Of a stretch of DNA of 64,000 nucleotides, positions 61,159 through 64,000 are shown piece by piece. The stretch is from Fen-1254 sp963778945 (lineage in GTDB: Bacteria > Bacteroidota > Ignavibacteria > UBA10030). Below the pieces are notes generated by a model. The model saw only the letters and a list, made by a program, of their open reading frames with translations. It did no database searches and had not been told where the DNA came from. A program made the position numbers and the translations under genes. Within the stretch, counting starts at the first letter, position 1. Every line of letters starts with the position of its first letter. The stretch is taken from assembly GCA_963778945.1 (NCBI GenBank), contig CAVZWL010000021.1, positions 145,423 to 209,422 on the forward strand. The letters are read 5' to 3'.

Positions 61159-62550
61159 TTAATCAAGAAGCGTCCTTTGACGACCTGACGTTCCATTGTT
61201 CGGACAGGTACTGTTCTGTTCACACGCCGGAGAAGACTTTAAAAGAGCATGTGCTTGCTCCCGGACATCCATATCTTTGAAGATGCGTGCATACAAGAGT
61301 GCGACTGGAAAAATAGTGTTGACCAAGAGTTCGCGAATTCTCGCTTCACCCAGCGCTGTGACTTCAGCCGCTTCGGAAGATAATGCCTGAAAAGTATAAT
61401 GATGCTTCCAGAATTCGTTCGTTTCGATCCGAAGCATCCGGAGAAGATCGGATTCTTTTCCTTCCCCCGATTTGAGCGATTGAATGATGCGCCTGAAGAG
61501 ATCTTTGCGCCGGATGGAAGAGATAAGCTGCACAGCGGCAGCGATTCGGAGAGGCGGAAAATTGGGCGGGCGCAGAGGAAAATATTTCCATTCTGCTTCG
61601 TTCATAAGTTCTCCCCGATAGTACGGGCGAAATTCTTTCCATTGCTTTTTGAGCATGCGAACATACCGGCGCGATTCCGGATTTTTCACGGCCATGTCCT
61701 GCGGCAGCAAACCGGCAATACCGAACAGGCATGCTTCCAGATTAAAGTTTTCCAGCCGGGACTCCCATTCCTCGATTTTTTCCAGAACTGCATTTTGTGC
61801 AAGTTTTATGAACGGTTCGCGGTTTTTACTGTACCCCAATCCCTCCATCAGTCCTTCATAAAGAATCTGTTCCCATAATATTTTTCGAGAAAAATCTTTT
61901 CGAGTCAATTCCGACATCGAGAGTAATCGTTCCTCCTCTTGAGCTGCCGTCTCATACTTGCGGGACTCTTCGTATACAGCCAGCATCCGTTCCCGCGCAA
62001 GCTGCCGTAAACGTTCTTCAAACCGGCGGATTTTGAGCTCGATTCTCTGAGCGCCCAGTTTTTCCAACCACGCACGGAGAGCTTCCGCCGGAATCTTTTG
62101 CACAAACGCATGGCACGGAAGTTTTTTCAGCCGCTGTGAACGTTCATCAAGAATCGCTTTTCGCCAGATGGTACGCAGAGATTCGGAGAGAAAGTCACTG
62201 AGAACAAGAACAGGGATATGCCTTCCGGCATGTACAAGAGTCGGGGAAACATCTTGACCGGTCTCCAGCACCACATGAAGAACAACCGTGTTATAATGCG
62301 GGTCTTCTTGATGCTGATGGCGAAGCCAATCGAAAGTCGTTCGATGAATCTCGACGTCCCCCGCATATGTTATGTTCCCAATTTTTATTTTTGCGCCGAG
62401 AAAATCTGGTCCCGATCCGAAGTTCTGCTTCCCGATCGAAAGAACTTCAAGCGGTTTTCCTTCCGTCGTGCGCAGACCTTTCTGAAGATATTGTTTGCTC
62501 CAGATATGCTGTATGAATCGTTCGCGGATTGCGCGTGAATGAAGCCGCAT
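61159..62550 (-). CDS. DUF2851-family protein, 463 aa
   Basis: The protein begins MRLHSRAIRERFIQHIWSKQ and contains SGPDFLGAKIKIGNITYAGDVEIH, a pattern typical of the DUF2851 group. The rest is helical (for example LARERMLAVYEESRKYETAA). No signal peptide or membrane segment is visible, so it is probably cytoplasmic. The family is known mainly from Bacteroidetes and Chlorobi-related bacteria and its role is unknown. It is about 170 bp after pyrF in the same direction, with heptamer repeats in the gap. Confidence 0.82.
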   Translation of the reverse strand: MRLHSRAIRERFIQHIWSKQYLQKGLRTTEGKPLEVLSIGKQNFGSGPDFLGAKIKIGNITYAGDVEIHRTTFDWLRHQHQEDPHYNTVVLHVVLETGQDVSPTLVHAGRHIPVLVLSDFLSESLRTIWRKAILDERSQRLKKLPCHAFVQKIPAEALRAWLEKLGAQRIELKIRRFEERLRQLARERMLAVYEESRKYETAAQEEERLLSMSELTRKDFSRKILWEQILYEGLMEGLGYSKNREPFIKLAQNAVLEKIEEWESRLENFNLEACLFGIAGLLPQDMAVKNPESRRYVRMLKKQWKEFRPYYRGELMNEAEWKYFPLRPPNFPPLRIAAAVQLISSIRRKDLFRRIIQSLKSGEGKESDLLRMLRIETNEFWKHHYTFQALSSEAAEVTALGEARIRELLVNTIFPVALLYARIFKDMDVREQAHALLKSSPACEQNSTCPNNGTSGRQRTLLD

Positions 62551-62654
62551 ACATTCCCCCGGTAGAATTGCAAAAGGCAGATTTCAAATTGCAAATTGTA
62601 ACTGATGCCCACGTACCAAAAACTCAAAATAACAAAACAACTCATCAACAATTT

Positions 62655-62733
62655 ACTTCGAACCGCAGCACTAAGAACTACGAACTTTCTCTCTTCACAG
62701 TTCACAGTTTACAGTTTACTATTTACCATTCAC
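62655..62733. repeat. GAAC- and TTTACCA-type heptamers at the pyrF 3' end
   Basis: GCACTAAGAACTACGAACTT (62666-62685), a CTCTC spacer, then CACAGTTCACAGTTTACAGT and TTACTATTTACCATTCAC with a seven-base period (62695-62732). The array enters the pyrF gene, supplying its TAG stop (62719-62721) and last four residues. It fits the composite order seen elsewhere (GAAC block, TCTCTC, TTTACC block). Confidence 0.75.
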
Positions 62734-63543
62734 TGCTCTTAATCCATTAATCTCGTCTCTCATGCGCAGCGTTTCCGTTCGCGCTGCTTCTGCAAAATCG
62801 TCTCCGGATGATGCATAGAGAATGCTGCGGCTTGCATTGATCACAGCGCCGTATCCATTCTTCGAGCATCCGCATCGTATTGCCGATTTCAAATCTCCAC
62901 CCTGATTCCCGATGCCCGGAAGAAGTATCGGCATGTCCGGCACGATCGTCCGAACCCTCTGCAATTCTTTCGGATGCGTCGCACCGACAACGAGTCCGAT
63001 ATTATCGGCGGTATTCCATTGCTTTGCTTTACGCACTATTTTTTCATAGAGCGGTACTGAACCGATTTTAAGCCGCTGAAAATCTTTCGACCCCGGATTT
63101 GATGTAAGCGCCAGAAGGAAGACGCCTTTCTCGGGGCGTCTCAAAAACGGTTCTACGCTGTCGCTGCCCATATAGGGATTGACCGTGACTGCATCGAAGC
63201 CAAAATCGTCAAACAGCGATGCTGCGTACCGTTCCGCTGTGTTTCCAATGTCGCCACGTTTCGCATCTCCGATCGTCATGACTGTGCCGGGAATAAGCTT
63301 CAGTGTTTCGCGCAGTGCGGACAGACCGCGTTCTCCCAACGCTTCATAAAATGCAAGATTCGGTTTATAAGCGCACACAAGATCCTGTGTAGCTTCAATG
63401 ATACGCTTGTTGAATTCTCGAACGGCATGTTCTAAAGTCCGAATGGAAACCGGAAACTTTGACGGATCGGCATCAAGACCAACGCAAACGAGTGAATTTC
63501 TTTGTCGTTGAATTTCTTGCAGGCGTTTGTTAAAAGATTTCAT
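62719..63543 (-). CDS. pyrF: Orotidine 5'-phosphate decarboxylase
   Basis: PyrF makes UMP from OMP, the last step of pyrimidine synthesis. I use the ATG at 63543 (MKSFNKRLQEIQRQRNSL) because the family begins there; a frame from 63573 adds a short hydrophobic tail. The 274-residue length fits the long-type enzymes. The catalytic Asp93-Lys95-Asp98 cluster is in IGDAKRGDIGNTAE. Substrate contacts are in VTVNPYMGSD. The last residues (VNGK) and stop are inside a heptamer repeat. Confidence 0.94.
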   Translation of the reverse strand: MKSFNKRLQEIQRQRNSLVCVGLDADPSKFPVSIRTLEHAVREFNKRIIEATQDLVCAYKPNLAFYEALGERGLSALRETLKLIPGTVMTIGDAKRGDIGNTAERYAASLFDDFGFDAVTVNPYMGSDSVEPFLRRPEKGVFLLALTSNPGSKDFQRLKIGSVPLYEKIVRKAKQWNTADNIGLVVGATHPKELQRVRTIVPDMPILLPGIGNQGGDLKSAIRCGCSKNGYGAVINASRSILYASSGDDFAEAARTETLRMRDEINGLRAVNGK

Positions 63544-63855
63544 AAGCAATCTTCTTAGCATTTTAAAAACCAATGTACTTACGGCGCATGAATACTATAA
63601 ATTTACTCATTTTTCCGCATTATGGCAAAAATACCACCTTGCATATGTCCTTACGGGAAAAACTGTGTTTTTCTCCCTTTTTTATTTCAAAAAAAATTCA
63701 TATCTTAATAATATCGCGATGTCCGATATGGATCAGATACTATCCGATATTACTATCATTTTTTGATTCGCGACGATACGTCTGTAGAAGAATCCCTTAC
63801 GTCGGCAGCGCATCAAACTCATTAACTAAGGGAAAGTCCTTATAAGGAGATTCAT

Positions 63856-64000
63856 ATGAAAATCTACGTCGGCAATCTTTCGCGCGATATCACTGAAGAC
63901 GAAGTACGGCAGGAATTTGCCGCATTCGGCGCTGTCGATTCTGTTGCTTTAATCAAAGACAAATTTACCGGACAACTCAAAGGGTTCGGATTTGTTGAAA
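63856..64000 (+). CDS. RRM-type RNA-binding protein, 3' end outside window
   Basis: The start ATG at 63856 is preceded by ATAAGGAGATTC. The visible 48 codons contain RNP2 (KIYVGNL, residues 2-8) and the RNP1 region (LKGFGFVE, about residue 41-48), so it is a single RNA-recognition-motif protein of the small cold-inducible type common in cyanobacteria and Bacteroidetes. It should bind RNA in the cytoplasm. The 282-bp spacer to pyrF is AT-rich and contains a CCGATAT direct repeat near 63723 and 63747. Confidence 0.9.
   Translation, partial: MKIYVGNLSRDITEDEVRQEFAAFGAVDSVALIKDKFTGQLKGFGFVE

Overview
The window looks like chromosomal DNA of a Gram-negative bacterium of the Fibrobacteres-Chlorobi-Bacteroidetes (FCB) superphylum, most likely an Ignavibacteria-like lineage. 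The evidence is two large secreted proteins with C-terminal Por/type IX-style sorting domains, a MoxR-BatA-BatB/C-BatD-BatE operon, a type III glutamine synthetase, a DUF2851-type protein and many lipoproteins or outer-membrane proteins. The placement is inferred from gene content only. The window opens inside one gene and closes inside another.

Layout. 1-9.8 kb: two tandem paralogous lipoproteins, an M28 peptidase, a small lipoprotein, an amino-acid permease, an outer-membrane-type protein and proBA. 10.2-20.4 kb: a small methyltransferase, a cationic amino-acid permease, a subtilisin-like secreted protease, ddl, a DivIC/FtsB-like protein, rarA, a papain-like peptidase and a GrpB-family protein. 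20.4-28.1 kb: a giant secreted beta-propeller protein, an SDR, a polysaccharide deacetylase, and an ECF sigma/anti-sigma/TonB-domain/lipoprotein cassette. 28.2-33.7 kb: tRNA-Leu(UAG)-tig-clpP-clpX, then a TPR protein. 34-40.4 kb: an orphan LuxR-type response regulator, a LonB-like protease and two nucleobase/nucleoside transporters. 40.9-46.5 kb: a VapBC-like toxin-antitoxin pair and a four-gene MacB/LolCDE-like ABC export operon. 46.7-64 kb: glnN with a duplicated promoter, the Bat operon, an NAD-dependent lactate dehydrogenase, glnK-amtB, DUF2851, pyrF and an RRM protein. Nitrogen assimilation (glnN, glnK, amtB), proline synthesis and protein quality control (ClpXP, trigger factor, LonB, Bat) are the clearest coherent themes.

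Two features are not explained by ordinary annotation. First, intergenic spaces are filled with modular repeats. Three families of heptanucleotide tandem repeats have core units GAACTAA/TTCGTAG, TTTACCA and GAATTCA/TTCTGNN. A fourth, about 42-bp element has a hairpin whose stem sequence changes between copies while pairing is kept, next to a conserved GGCCTCCGGCTA box. These units pair as inverted repeats, bracket genes, sit inside operons, and supply stop codons and last residues to several proteins. A separate GACCTTGCGAAGG palindrome occurs twice. Second, ten genes are broken by twelve single-base indels, eleven of them insertions. Removing one base each time restores a family-typical protein. 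Eight of the twelve fall between 40 and 46.5 kb, which suggests either assembly error or local decay.
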